The notes beneath the pieces were generated by a model. It searched no databases. It was not told the DNA's origin and worked only from the letters and a program-made list of their open reading frames with translations. A DNA stretch of 64,000 bases from Haloterrigena turkmenica DSM 5511 (lineage in GTDB: Archaea > Halobacteriota > Halobacteria > Halobacteriales > Natrialbaceae), in NCBI RefSeq assembly GCF_000025325.1, contig NC_013746.1, positions 116,782-180,781 on the forward strand, given 5' to 3'. Shown here piece after piece: positions 51,937-61,180 of this stretch (position 1 is the first letter of the stretch; each line of letters starts with the position of its first letter). The translations under genes and the position numbers were made by a program.

Positions 51937-53310
51937 TCAAGACCGTTGGTCTGGTTTGTCTGGGAGCGACATGTGGAGATCCTCGAGCGTAAGTTCGTCA
52001 GCGTCGCGTTCGGCGGCGCGCATCGCGGCGTCGTCGACAATTCCGACGATATCTGCGCTACTGAGTCCCTCTGTCTGCTCGGCCATCTTCCTGTATGCGT
52101 TGTTGTCAAGGTCCGTCGGCAGCTCGTCGAGCTGAACGCGGAAAATGGCCTCTCGAGCGTCGCGATCTGGAAGTCCGAGTTCGTACTGCTGATCAAAGCG
52201 ACCCCGACGAGTGGCTGCCTCATCAAGGAGTTCAGCGCGGTTCGTGGCTGCGATTACAAGGTAATTCGGGTCATCAGCATCCAGATGGGCAAGGAACTCG
52301 TTGACTACCTGAGCGTGCTCGCGGTGAAGATTGTTGTCGCGCGACGCGAGGAGTGCGTCGATCTCGTCAATAAAGATGACGCATCGATCGAACTGTGCGG
52401 CCTCCGCAAACAGTTGGTTGACCTGCTCGGTGGACTCATTGACCCAGCGCGATTTGATATCGCCCGCCGAGAGCTCGAGATATGGGTGGCCGAGTTCGCC
52501 GGCGATGGCTCGAGCGAACAGCGTCTTACCTGTCCCTGGAGGACCGTAGAAGAGGATCCCGTTCGGTGGGGAGATGTTGAAGCGCTCGTAGGCGGCATCC
52601 AGCTGGGTCAATGGACGGATCACCGAGCGCTCAGCCTCTGTTTTGAGTGACTCCATCCCACCAACGTCCGCAAATCCTGTGTCGGGCGCAGACTGCCAGC
52701 CATATTGGAGTTGGGAGGGTACGGGTTGCTCTTGAGTCGCTCCATCGCTGGAGTGGGAAGTCTTCTTGTGTCTGGTCTCGGCTTTCTCTCTCTGGGCAGC
52801 CGCGTCCACTGCGTCTATCTGTTCCCCTTCTCCCGTCGAGTTTTTCTCTTCGATAGTTTCTGTGGCAGCTCCAATACCCACAGATAGCATCAGTGGAACA
52901 CACGCAAGCCAACTGGTAACCATGTACCAAGAGCTTTCAAACAGAGAAGAAACCTGAAGCGGCGCAAGGATGCTTGCGAGGGTGGGCCAGCTAGTCTTCC
53001 AGGCAGGTAGGAACCACACTGCGGTCAATATCACTGTTCCAATGAACGTTCCAACCACCCAGATACGATCCGCATGTTCCTCCTCATCATAAAGAGGGTA
53101 GATACCAGCAGTCAAAAACTCTGCAGTAAACGAGGGAACCATCCAAATAGCAGGGATTGCAATTAACGCTACAATCGGATCGGAAAGATACGCACCAAGC
53201 CAAACGATTCCCAGTGGAGCAGCTACATAATTCGCAGAAAAGAGACTCAAAGAAATGCTGCCGACAACGACTTTCTTCAGGACACTCTTAGGTGAGGATG
53301 TTCTGTCCAT
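51937..53310 (-). CDS. membrane-anchored AAA+ ATPase
   Basis: 457 residues. Four hydrophobic segments in residues 13-150, a charged linker, then one classical AAA domain: Walker A GPPGTGKT (256-263), Walker B CVIFIDEIDALL (about 310-320), sensor and arginine finger in ATNRAELLDEAATRRGRFDQ. No protease or second AAA ring. Single-domain AAA proteins of this kind remodel or disassemble complexes. Lies between VirB6-like and PrgI-like genes (seven-base gap to the former), so probably part of the apparatus. Confidence 0.85.
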   Translation of the reverse strand: MDRTSSPKSVLKKVVVGSISLSLFSANYVAAPLGIVWLGAYLSDPIVALIAIPAIWMVPSFTAEFLTAGIYPLYDEEEHADRIWVVGTFIGTVILTAVWFLPAWKTSWPTLASILAPLQVSSLFESSWYMVTSWLACVPLMLSVGIGAATETIEEKNSTGEGEQIDAVDAAAQREKAETRHKKTSHSSDGATQEQPVPSQLQYGWQSAPDTGFADVGGMESLKTEAERSVIRPLTQLDAAYERFNISPPNGILFYGPPGTGKTLFARAIAGELGHPYLELSAGDIKSRWVNESTEQVNQLFAEAAQFDRCVIFIDEIDALLASRDNNLHREHAQVVNEFLAHLDADDPNYLVIAATNRAELLDEAATRRGRFDQQYELGLPDRDAREAIFRVQLDELPTDLDNNAYRKMAEQTEGLSSADIVGIVDDAAMRAAERDADELTLEDLHMSLPDKPDQRS

Positions 53311-53316
53311 CTTCCG

Positions 53317-54816
53317 TTAGTTATTGTTGTTGTCGTATTTGTTCAATGTCTGCTGACTCGATTCCGAGTCTGGCGATGTGTCGGCAGCGTTGTTGGTGGC
53401 TTCGACTGCCCCGTCGCTGGTTGATTGCCGAGTCGACGTGTCGATAACGGGGTTTTCCCGATAGCGTTCCAGCCCGGCCGCCGCCCACTCGGTCGGGGAT
53501 TCGTGAAGATTTCGAGGTCCGTAGGAGACTCCAGCTTTCACGTCCGAAGCTGCGCGCTTTCCACCTTTTTTCGCACCAGAGCCTAATTTTTTGCCTACGC
53601 TGGCAGCACGTGGGGTTTTCGACGCGGCTGCACTCCCAACTGCTGCTTTCGTTTGGCCTACGCGTGATCCCACTCTGCTGGCAGCACTGCTCACCCTTCC
53701 ACCTGTCTTTCTGTCGCCCCATCTGGCCCCTATCGCGCCTCCATACCTCGCCTGCTCCATCAGTGCAGTACGTCGCGATTTTCCACCCGATGGGCCCGTT
53801 GAAGAGGTCTGAACTTGAGACCTCGAGCTGCTCTTTGCACTTCGACCGAGGCCTCTCGGCGACATCCCCGCCATCATGGCTGCTTTCAGCCCGACGGCCG
53901 CGGGGGCGACTAGCCCGATCAGCCAGAAGAGCATTGCTTCGATAAGTTCGCCAAACTCTGCCTCAGTTACTTGCTCGCCCTGGACAGCGACATCCGAATA
54001 CGCGCCGACGGCTGCCGCACCTGTTTGGAGTAGCCCTGCCATCACGATCCCTGCAAGCAGCATGTACGCTGTTGCTCGCAGGAGCGTTTTCGCGATCGAC
54101 GAGCTGTGGCGGAGTGGGCCGAAATCCAGGTACAACATAGCCCCAAGAACAGGGAGTAAGATGAATGTCGCGTGGAAAAGGAACTCTCGGAACACAAAGA
54201 CTCCGAGCGCGAACAGGATGCCTGCGACGGAGACCAAGTTGATTATGATCCCACCGATGATGGCCCCTGCGCCCAGCGAAGCTGCCCCTTCAAATCCAGC
54301 CTCGAGCACTTCGGGGCCGAACGCGTCACCGTAGTCGTCAGTGTAAATGTGTAGGATTATCGCGTTTGTCAGAAGGAGACCAAAGTGCATAATCTGACGG
54401 CCAACGGCGACAAAGATGATTACTTTCAACGTCTTCCAGACCAGCATGAAGTTCGTCACTTCCCGCTGATCGGAGAACGGAGCAGAGGCGACCCCGGCCA
54501 TGAAGACGATCACCAGCAGTTGAGGGAAAATTGCCAGATTGTGCTCGAAGGCACCCTGCATTGCCGGATCATTGTAGGGACTATCAAAGATGATGAACGA
54601 CTCCATTCCGCCAGCAACGAGGGTGGTGATGAACCCCAGGATCCCAGTCAAAATGTAGATGAAGAAGTCGGCGATCCAATCGCTGACGAACGCGACGATG
54701 ATGGTGGGATCACCACCTAGAAGGACGGCGAGGCTCTTCTGGGCCGACCCCAGTATCGTGGGGTCGACGCTTTCTGTGATGCCTTTGATCGGAACGGACA
54801 GTCTGGGAATGGTCAT
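53317..54816 (-). CDS. VirB6/TrbL-like polytopic membrane protein
   Basis: 499 residues from Met 54816 (a GTG at 54918 would add 34 unlikely residues). Seven or eight membrane helices in residues 30-370, including FFIYILTGILGFITTLVAGG and ILFALGVFVFREFLFHATFI, with a conserved acidic/aromatic loop. The C-terminal 150 residues are basic and Ser/Ala/Gly-rich. Topology, length and position match VirB6/TrbL channel proteins. Confidence 0.78.
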   Translation of the reverse strand: MTIPRLSVPIKGITESVDPTILGSAQKSLAVLLGGDPTIIVAFVSDWIADFFIYILTGILGFITTLVAGGMESFIIFDSPYNDPAMQGAFEHNLAIFPQLLVIVFMAGVASAPFSDQREVTNFMLVWKTLKVIIFVAVGRQIMHFGLLLTNAIILHIYTDDYGDAFGPEVLEAGFEGAASLGAGAIIGGIIINLVSVAGILFALGVFVFREFLFHATFILLPVLGAMLYLDFGPLRHSSSIAKTLLRATAYMLLAGIVMAGLLQTGAAAVGAYSDVAVQGEQVTEAEFGELIEAMLFWLIGLVAPAAVGLKAAMMAGMSPRGLGRSAKSSSRSQVQTSSTGPSGGKSRRTALMEQARYGGAIGARWGDRKTGGRVSSAASRVGSRVGQTKAAVGSAAASKTPRAASVGKKLGSGAKKGGKRAASDVKAGVSYGPRNLHESPTEWAAAGLERYRENPVIDTSTRQSTSDGAVEATNNAADTSPDSESSQQTLNKYDNNNN

Positions 54817-54904
54817 TGATTTGTCGGGGTCTCTGTTGTGGCCGTCAGCACGGAAGCTGTGGAGTGGGTGTGTACCCACACTGTACTGAATCGAGTTCGA
54901 ACGG

Positions 54905-56797
54905 TCATTTGTTTGCACTCCTCATGTACGCGAACGGAATGTACAAAATCACGAAGGCAATGATCGAGACGAACGCTCCAGTGAAGCTCATCAGTAGCTG
55001 GTAAATGTTGAACGCCTCTGGCTGGAATGTGGCCTGCGTCTCAACTGGACTGTAGTACACCTCCTCCGCTGGATCGGTCTCGCCCGTGAACGAAGCCCTC
55101 ACGTAGAGGTTACTCCGTTCGACGACTGCGGTTCCGTCCGAGTCGGTCGTAACCTGTCCTTGGGCAGCACCGTGGAGCCAGAGTGTCTTGTTGCCAAGCG
55201 CCTCGCCGGTATCTTCCTCGAAAAGGTGGAACTCTGTGTGCGTGTCGTTGAGGGTCTCTGTCTCGAGCTGAGTGGCGCGCTCTTGGACAGTCTGTGTCGA
55301 TACCGGTATTGGATCGCCGTGGATGTCGCGAACCTCTGTGATCGGCTGCTCTGCGTTTGTAATGGTGAGCGTATTATGTCCACGCGGTTCGACCGAGGCG
55401 AGATTGACGTCCTCATCGAGTGGTGCTGGCTCGGATGCGAAGCTGAAGCTGTTCGAACTAGCTAGTTCTGGTGGGTTCGCGAGGTTGGTTGGTTCTCCCT
55501 CAAGCGTGGGGTCATCTCGCTGTGCGGCGAGTTGCTTCTCGAGGATGTTCGGGAACGGAACGGTCTCCTGCTGGGTCGCTGGCGCTGGTAGTTGTTGCTC
55601 GAGCGTCTCATTCACTGTCGACACTCCCGACGATGCGTCGTTGAGCACTGGTACCGTCGCGTTGGACTCGGTTTGATCCGGCGAGATCGGTAGCTCATCA
55701 CCTGGCCGATGACCCCGCGTGGCATTCTCGTACTGGCGCTGTGAGTAGACGCCCCAGATATTCTCGATCTTGCCGGCGCCTCCTTCGAACGTCGCAGTAC
55801 TCCAGAGCCGACGGTCATGGAGCGTCTCCGGGCCATCGAACTCGAGGATGAGCCGGTCGATACCGTCGTCTGATTCGATTATCGTCTGCTCGATCGACAG
55901 TTCTTGGTTCGTCGTGACGACAACGGGAGCCTCGTCTTGAACCGTGTGGGTGAGTTCGAGCGTCTCATTGTCAGTTGTATTCGACAGCACCCAGTCAGTC
56001 CCCTCACGGACGTAGGTGGTCTCCTGGACTGCAAGCCTCGAGGTAATGGACGCTTCCACCTCTAGCGTTGTCGGCTCGGTTGCATTCGCGCCAGAGTAGG
56101 TAAGCTGGTGGGGTGTTTCTGGGTCGCCACTCCAGGATTGGGACCCAATCTCGAGTGTCCGGTCAGTTTCTTGATCGAGAAGTGTGACGTTGAGGCAGGT
56201 CCGGGTCTGGTCGGTCGTGACGCAGGTCCCCTCCGGGATGCGAGTTGAATAATCAAGGTGGGTAAGGACCGTTCCGTCACGCGGTACCAACAATAACTCA
56301 CCTTCATTCCTGTACTGGTCTCCTGCGTCCGACTCGAGACGGGTTTGTGTCCCCTCTGCTGTCCCAAGGATCGTTACGTGAGCATCCGTAACGAGCGTAC
56401 CATTCGATCGTTGTGAGTCGGGAAGCCAGAGACTCGTCGACTCGTTGCGCTTGATCGACTGAAGTTGCTCAAGCCGGTGCTCACGCAGTGTCTGCTGGTC
56501 CGGGCCGACCTGATATGGAGGTTGGGTCGTCGAATAGTGGAAATCGCGTATTTGACTCAGCTCCGCTACTGAGATATTTTCTACTTCGTCGACGTCCTCG
56601 AGGTCTGGGAGCACGAACGGTGGGACTGAGCCAGCCTCGGGATCGGGGTCGTCAGAGATGAAGACGTCTGTGTCGTTGGCACCGGTGTCTGTGTCGGTGG
56701 CCGTGGTCTCTGTGGCGGATATCGTCGTTGTACCGCCAACTGCGAGTATCAGGAGGACACCGAGCAGCAGTACGATCGACAATTGCCGGCCAGCCAT
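54905..56797 (-). CDS. large exported glycoprotein of the transfer apparatus
   Basis: 630 residues. Signal peptide (SIVLLLGVLLILAVGG), about 550 extracellular residues with many N-x-S/T sequons (NETL, NATR, NVTL, NKTL), and a C-terminal membrane helix followed by a short basic tail (FAYMRSANK). Beta-rich segments. No PGF-CTERM signal. Between VirB2-like and VirB6-like genes; may be an adhesin or the surface part of the channel. No homologue recognised. Confidence 0.7.
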   Translation of the reverse strand: MAGRQLSIVLLLGVLLILAVGGTTTISATETTATDTDTGANDTDVFISDDPDPEAGSVPPFVLPDLEDVDEVENISVAELSQIRDFHYSTTQPPYQVGPDQQTLREHRLEQLQSIKRNESTSLWLPDSQRSNGTLVTDAHVTILGTAEGTQTRLESDAGDQYRNEGELLLVPRDGTVLTHLDYSTRIPEGTCVTTDQTRTCLNVTLLDQETDRTLEIGSQSWSGDPETPHQLTYSGANATEPTTLEVEASITSRLAVQETTYVREGTDWVLSNTTDNETLELTHTVQDEAPVVVTTNQELSIEQTIIESDDGIDRLILEFDGPETLHDRRLWSTATFEGGAGKIENIWGVYSQRQYENATRGHRPGDELPISPDQTESNATVPVLNDASSGVSTVNETLEQQLPAPATQQETVPFPNILEKQLAAQRDDPTLEGEPTNLANPPELASSNSFSFASEPAPLDEDVNLASVEPRGHNTLTITNAEQPITEVRDIHGDPIPVSTQTVQERATQLETETLNDTHTEFHLFEEDTGEALGNKTLWLHGAAQGQVTTDSDGTAVVERSNLYVRASFTGETDPAEEVYYSPVETQATFQPEAFNIYQLLMSFTGAFVSIIAFVILYIPFAYMRSANK

Positions 56798-56865
56798 TTG
56801 TGGGATATGGGTGTGGAAAGGGATCGATTGGAAGGGGTGAACGTGGCTCCTGTTGGATGTACTAC

Positions 56866-57192
56866 TTAGAAGGCGATCCAGGGAGTGATCATTCCTGGAG
56901 CGAGGTTTTCGAAGAGCGTCACGAATACGTTATAGCTAACTGAGAGGACGATCATCCCAGCGCCGCCCCACATACCTCGCCAACCCCACTGGGCACGGTC
57001 GGCATGTTTGCGGGAGACGAACCAGGCAGCGGCACCAACGAGAAAGACGATGACACCGATCTGGCCGAGTGTTGTTGCGACGAATGACTCAATCTCCGAC
57101 AAGGAATTGTTAATCTCGCTCTCCTGGGCAGCAGCTATTCCAGTAGTTGCAATGAATGCGAACAGGGCAATCAGGACCTTGGTTCCTTTCAT
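56866..57192 (-). CDS. VirB2/TrbC-like pilin candidate
   Basis: 108 residues from Met 57192 (an alternative Met at 57204 adds four). Signal peptide with AAAQ-type cleavage, a short acidic loop, two membrane helices (TLGQIGVIVFLVGAAAWFVS, GMIVLSVSYNVFVTLFENLA) joined by a basic loop. This layout matches VirB2/TrbC pilins. First small gene after the HNH gene in the transfer cluster. Confidence 0.65.
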   Translation of the reverse strand: MKGTKVLIALFAFIATTGIAAAQESEINNSLSEIESFVATTLGQIGVIVFLVGAAAWFVSRKHADRAQWGWRGMWGGAGMIVLSVSYNVFVTLFENLAPGMITPWIAF

Positions 57193-57272
57193 TTTGCGTA
57201 CCATGCTCGGACATCTTATCTACTAGTATTTATATTTAATTCTGTGCATAAAGATAGATACAAGTAGAACGA

Positions 57273-57938
57273 TCACTGTATATAGTCACAGGCAATTGCC
57301 CATGCTCCGAGGATGACTGGCGGCCATACGATCACTCCGATGAGTGCGAGTTCGGGACTCCATCCAAAGTCGGTCCAGGCAAACGCCGTCATCACAGCGG
57401 CCACGAATCCCAGTACACTCGTGACGAGGAGTGGTTTCGAGACGACTACCACACTTGCCAGGAGCGTCGCTCCTACTAGGAGGGCAGCCTCGATCTCCAT
57501 TGCCATCGGGGCATATCCTGCGGAAAGAGCGATCACCCGAACAACAAGGATGGCCCACAGAGCGATTGCCAGCGCAACAAAAATCCCGCGTGCAGTCGCT
57601 CGCAGTGACCCAACCGTATACACGTGCGGACCATCACCGACCCAGTCGCCAGTAAAGATATCGTGATCGTGTTGGTTCTGGTGGCATGGTTCACACAGCG
57701 TTTCCAGATTCGACAGCCGGTTCGAGCCACCCTCTGACAACGGAACGATGTGGTGGGCGTGGAGCCGAACCCCCTCGTTACCCGCATGCGGACCGCTTTG
57801 TCGACCGCACGATTGGCACGTCCAGTTGTCGTGTCGGTAGACCGTCTTTCGACGGGCTTCCCAGTCTGGCGGACGATTCCCCGAATATGTGTCTGGATCG
57901 TCGTAGCGTGAGTTGATCTGCCTCTCAAGTGTGCTCAT
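57273..57938 (-). CDS. HNH nuclease fused to membrane helices
   Basis: 221 residues. HNH domain at 36-95: zinc ligands C41/C44 (CQSC) and C82/C85 (CEPC), catalytic HH in LHAHHIVPLSEGG (H62, H63), then LSNLETLCEPCHQNQHD. Residues 115-221 contain four hydrophobic segments. HNH nucleases anchored in membranes are unusual. First gene of the transfer cluster. It could nick or degrade incoming or outgoing DNA; not a relaxase. Confidence 0.82.
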   Translation of the reverse strand: MSTLERQINSRYDDPDTYSGNRPPDWEARRKTVYRHDNWTCQSCGRQSGPHAGNEGVRLHAHHIVPLSEGGSNRLSNLETLCEPCHQNQHDHDIFTGDWVGDGPHVYTVGSLRATARGIFVALAIALWAILVVRVIALSAGYAPMAMEIEAALLVGATLLASVVVVSKPLLVTSVLGFVAAVMTAFAWTDFGWSPELALIGVIVWPPVILGAWAIACDYIQ

Positions 57939-58021
57939 TCGATATCGATCCTCGTTTTTAACTTAGTAATGATATCCTATCCGAACATATATAGATACTT
58001 GGATGAAATGAAAGTGCGTTC
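57939..58021 (-). promoter_or_regulatory. putative promoter of the transfer cluster
   Basis: AT-rich. Minus strand contains CTATATATGTTCGG (about 57983-57996) roughly 45-58 bases before the HNH start, a TATA-like element. Confidence 0.4.
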
Positions 58022-58569
58022 GTGAGTGAGCAATACAGGAAGAAAGACCGTAATTTCGACGGGAAGCCTCCAAACGGGACCATTCCGTGGACAGATGAAG
58101 TCCTCCAAAGAATCTCTCGAACGGTCCTTGGATTAGACCGACGACGGACCGATCAAGCGGTATGTGAACAAGTAGCAGTACGTTGCTTACAACCGTGTTC
58201 TGGCTGGATGACTGTGTTAGTGTTTGATGGTAGTGGGCTCACGGCCGTTCGTTGATCCGGGAGACATCGCTACCCGAGGGCCCAAACTGTCTCCGATTGG
58301 TCGTTCATCTGTTTCGTTTCACCAGGAATCTGGGCATCGGCACGGATCTCGACAAAGCGCTCCTTGTAGGTCAAGCCGTTCTTCTGCTGGTCCTTCTTTT
58401 GAACGGCGATTCTGTTCTTCGAGTAGTCGATGAGTCGGCTGATCTAGACATAAAATAAATGTATATTTGATATTTTTTAAGAGGTTCCAGAGACAGTCTA
58501 GGACGGCAGCTGTACCCTCTCATGAAAAGTACCCCTGGGGGTTAATCAGACGGCAAACGTAAGCCAGCC
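58022..58569. other. relic-rich intergenic
   Basis: Plus frame 58022-58255 (77 codons) has no motif and shows signs of degeneration. On the minus strand near 58290-58440 an open stretch reads SRLIDYSKNRIAVQKKDQQK, NGLTYKERFVEIRADAQIPG without start: a fragment of an unknown protein. AT-rich end before the BNR gene is the likely promoter. Confidence 0.35.
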
Positions 58570-59502
58570 ATGGCCGTTCTCATTGGCACTCGTGATGGCG
58601 TCTACCGCACAGCAACCGTCCCCGTCGACGACGTCGAACAGGTGCTCGATAGCGGTGATGTCCCCAGAGTCCAGACGTTTCCGGAAGTCGACGGCGTATT
58701 CGCGGCCACGAAGACGGGACTGTATCGGTCGATGGATGATGGGCGAACGTGGGAGGGCCTCGGCGTCCCACAGGAGGAGGTGTACTCAGTTGTCGCCAGT
58801 CCCGATGGTGAACGGCTCTATGCGGGCACCCATCCTGCGCACCTCTACGTTTCGACTGATCGCGGTGAGACGTGGCACGAACTCGAGGGCTTTCAGGAGC
58901 TTCCGTCACGGGACGAGTGGCATACGCCGCGCCACCGTAACGAAGCCCACGTGCGGAGCCTCGGCGTGCATCCGGAGACGCCTGACAGAGTAATTGCCGG
59001 CGTCGAGGTCGGCGGCGTCCACGTCAGCGACGACCAGGGCGAGACGTGGACTGAGCGCCGCGACGGCGTCCACGACGACGTCCATCACGTTCACGTCTAC
59101 GGGGCGGACGAGTACATTGCCTCATGTGGCGACGGGCTCTACCGAACGCGCGATGCTGGGCAGTCCTGGACACGACTCGATACGGACCTCGCTCATCGAT
59201 ATTTTCGGGAGGCCTTCACGTTCAATGGCCGACTCTACGCGGCGGCAGCCCGGAGTTCGCCGGGAACGTGGAGCGGCGATACTGGTGCCGACGCAATACT
59301 AGTGGACTCAACTGACTTCGGCGAGACCTTTGAGGCTGTCTTGTACCCCGGTGGGCCGGCCGAGGTCATCCTCGCGTGGACTCAAATCGACGGCAATGTG
59401 GTAGCAGGCACGAACGAAGGCCGACTTCTCAGCCGCGATGCGGACGGGACGTGGACCGACGCGGGACAAGTGCCAGCTGGGATTCGATCGCTTGCAGAGT
59501 AG
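58570..59502 (+). CDS. BNR/WD40-like beta-propeller protein
   Basis: 310 residues, no signal peptide. At least four Asp-box-like repeats: STDRGETWHE, SDDQGETWTE, TRDAGQSWTR, and YRSMDDGRTWEG. The pattern is that of BNR-type propellers (sialidase/photosystem assembly factor-like folds). Halophile homologues are annotated only by fold. ATG at 58570 is nine codons before the first blade. Confidence 0.85.
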   Translation: MAVLIGTRDGVYRTATVPVDDVEQVLDSGDVPRVQTFPEVDGVFAATKTGLYRSMDDGRTWEGLGVPQEEVYSVVASPDGERLYAGTHPAHLYVSTDRGETWHELEGFQELPSRDEWHTPRHRNEAHVRSLGVHPETPDRVIAGVEVGGVHVSDDQGETWTERRDGVHDDVHHVHVYGADEYIASCGDGLYRTRDAGQSWTRLDTDLAHRYFREAFTFNGRLYAAAARSSPGTWSGDTGADAILVDSTDFGETFEAVLYPGGPAEVILAWTQIDGNVVAGTNEGRLLSRDADGTWTDAGQVPAGIRSLAE

Positions 59503-59523
59503 ATCAAAGACGGCTGCACTCAC

Positions 59524-59745
59524 CTATCGCTGTCGAATCTGCATCGGCAGACCGTTCTTGGTCCGCGTGGTAATCTTCGGTTCAATCGTGATCGTGAGAT
59601 CCTGACCACCCTACTCGAGGGTCCACTGTTGGCCGATTGTCGCCAGCACTAATGTCGTCTCGAGGCGAGCAAATTCCCGACCGAGACACGTCGACACGTC
59701 TGCTCGGCCGGCCAGTTCTCGTCAGTAGGACCATCCACGAGCGAC
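59524..59745 (-). pseudogene. cytochrome P450 C-terminal relic
   Basis: Minus strand reads CLGREFARLETTLVLATIGQ, QWTLE, TAG stop, then GGQDLTITIEPKITTRTKNG, LPMQIRQR and a natural stop at 59524. CLGREFA carries the heme-ligand Cys, but the preceding FGGGPR is missing. N-terminal 90 percent absent. Confidence 0.7.
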
Positions 59746-59969
59746 ACGGCACCGTATGCGTTGGCCAACACGCGACAGGGGGACTGTCAGCCCTAGTAAC
59801 CAGCGAATCACCGAACTCGAGCAGCAACAAGGGACTGCCACCATATGCAGCCCTCAGCGGATACCAGAGACGCCCAAACGACTGAAAACAGCAGCTCTGT
59901 TGAAACCCTCAACTGGTGACAGGATTGACACCCTCAGCGATAAGTGCAGGTGAAGAGAGTACCAGCAGG
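59746..59969. other. intergenic, no supported gene
   Basis: Short frames only; contains no motif that I recognise. Confidence 0.4.
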
Positions 59970-60284
59970 TCACTTCACTTTTGCCAGTTCCTTATGATGT
60001 TCAGCGAGCAGTTCTAATGTGGACTCAACCTCGTCAAATTTAGGCCCCTGTTCTACGTAGTTCATTTTAGGGAACCAGTTTATAAATCCCTGTTCGTCTA
60101 ATTTCGGTAGGTGAACGTGTCGATATTCGATTCTAATTGATTCCTCAGACTTCGTACTATCTGGTGGAGTATCGAGTTCTTCTGGTGAATCCGGTTTCGG
60201 ACTATCTTCTAACAAGGCGAATAATAGTTGCCGACGCTGGACATTCGATACTACTTCGTATAGTTCATCATGGACTTGACTCAT
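59970..60284 (-). CDS. DUF7344-like winged-HTH regulator
   Basis: 104 residues from Met 60284. VHDELYEVVSNVQRRQLLFA is the first HTH helix of the haloarchaeal DUF7344/ArsR-like type; RIEYRHVHLPKLDEQGFINW and the FDEVESTLELLAEHHKELA end fit the same family. Single-gene unit. Target unknown. Confidence 0.8.
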   Translation of the reverse strand: MSQVHDELYEVVSNVQRRQLLFALLEDSPKPDSPEELDTPPDSTKSEESIRIEYRHVHLPKLDEQGFINWFPKMNYVEQGPKFDEVESTLELLAEHHKELAKVK

Positions 60285-60413
60285 GCAAATGACCAGTGGA
60301 TATCCACACATAAAGTATTCTCCCCGGATTCATCCGAAAAAATGTCTTGATTATCTGGGTGAATAGATTTCTGTTCAGTATGCATCTCTGTGTAACAGCT
60401 GTTTCAGACAACA

Positions 60414-60717
60414 TCACGTCTGAAAATAGGATTTCAACAGGGCCAAATCTGGTGTCTTCCTCACGTAATCTCGAGTGGACTGTCCATCTTGCGTGTTCCA
60501 GGTCGACTGACCACCGGTCGCCAGCAACGGCAGCCGCGGTGTAGTGCTGGCCGTTCGCCGCAATGCTGTCCGTTCGGGCATCGGTCGTCCGTCCGTTGCC
60601 ACTGCCTTGCGACCAGACTCGAGAGTCCTTGGTGACGTGGTAGCGAAAAATAAAGAAGGAGTGTGATGACAACGAACTAATGTTAGAGGCACCTGACGCC
60701 CTCATCAGGAGATTCAA
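60414..60717 (-). other. possible gene relic
   Basis: A 60-residue open stretch near 60480-60650 reads YHVTKDSRVWSQGSGNGRTT, DARTDSIAANGQHYTAAAVA, GDRWSVDLEHARWTVHS, more protein-like than its surroundings, but lacks a clear start and family. Confidence 0.3.
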
Positions 60718-60720
60718 CCG

Positions 60721-60984
60721 TCACCGATCTCCCTCTCCGGAATACTCACTCGTGTACTCCCAAGCGTCGAGGTCGTACCAAATCGTGGCTACGTGCGTTT
60801 TCGCGTCGTGCTCGTCGGGATCAAGGCACTCGTGAATCCCATCGAACGCAGGCGTCTGAAGATCCGATCCGTAGCCGTAGTCACCGGATCCGCGAATCTC
60901 CGGCGGTTCTGAACCGGTCTCGACGTCGAGATCGCCGGTTCGTCGCACCACAACCTTCTCGAATCCGGTTCCATCATTGCTCAT
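60721..60984 (-). CDS. small conserved haloarchaeal protein (87 aa)
   Basis: MSNDGTGFEKVVVRRTGDLD, EIRGSGDYGYGSDLQTPAFD, GIHECLDPDEHDAKTHVATI, WYDLDAWEYTSEYSG: acidic and aromatic, no zinc site. ATGA-type overlap with the upstream fragment (stop at 60981), so once co-translated. A family I recognise only by pattern. Confidence 0.65.
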   Translation of the reverse strand: MSNDGTGFEKVVVRRTGDLDVETGSEPPEIRGSGDYGYGSDLQTPAFDGIHECLDPDEHDAKTHVATIWYDLDAWEYTSEYSGEGDR

Positions 60985-61095
60985 GTTACTTCCTTCATAT
61001 CCTCTGTATCCTGCCTACCTGTGTCGTCATCCCACTGGATACCGCACGACTCGCACATCGGTTGGCCGTCGTCGGCGTCCAAGTTCTTCGATATG
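60981..61095 (-). pseudogene. 3' remnant of a zinc-finger gene
   Basis: Open frame without start reads SKNLDADDGQPMCESCGIQW, DDDTGRQDTEDMKEVT and stops at 60981, overlapping the next start. One zinc knuckle remains. The N-terminal part is lost where resolvase DNA begins. An internal Met at 61058 would give 25 residues. Confidence 0.5.
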
Positions 61096-61180
61096 AAGGG
61101 AGACTACCCTCGAGTGGAAGATTGGAAATGCGAGCAGCAAGCTCGAGATCACCGGTCATAACAGTAGCGGGGAGTAGCGT

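Noticed and set aside
57273..57938. HNH protein as the relaxase of the transfer system
   Set aside because: It has no HUH or Tyr-relaxase motif and is a zinc-type HNH with TM helices; a nickase role remains possible but unproved.
58022..58255. 77-codon plus frame upstream of the BNR gene
   Set aside because: No motif, no conserved-looking core, in a relic-rich area; listed only as part of the intergenic note.
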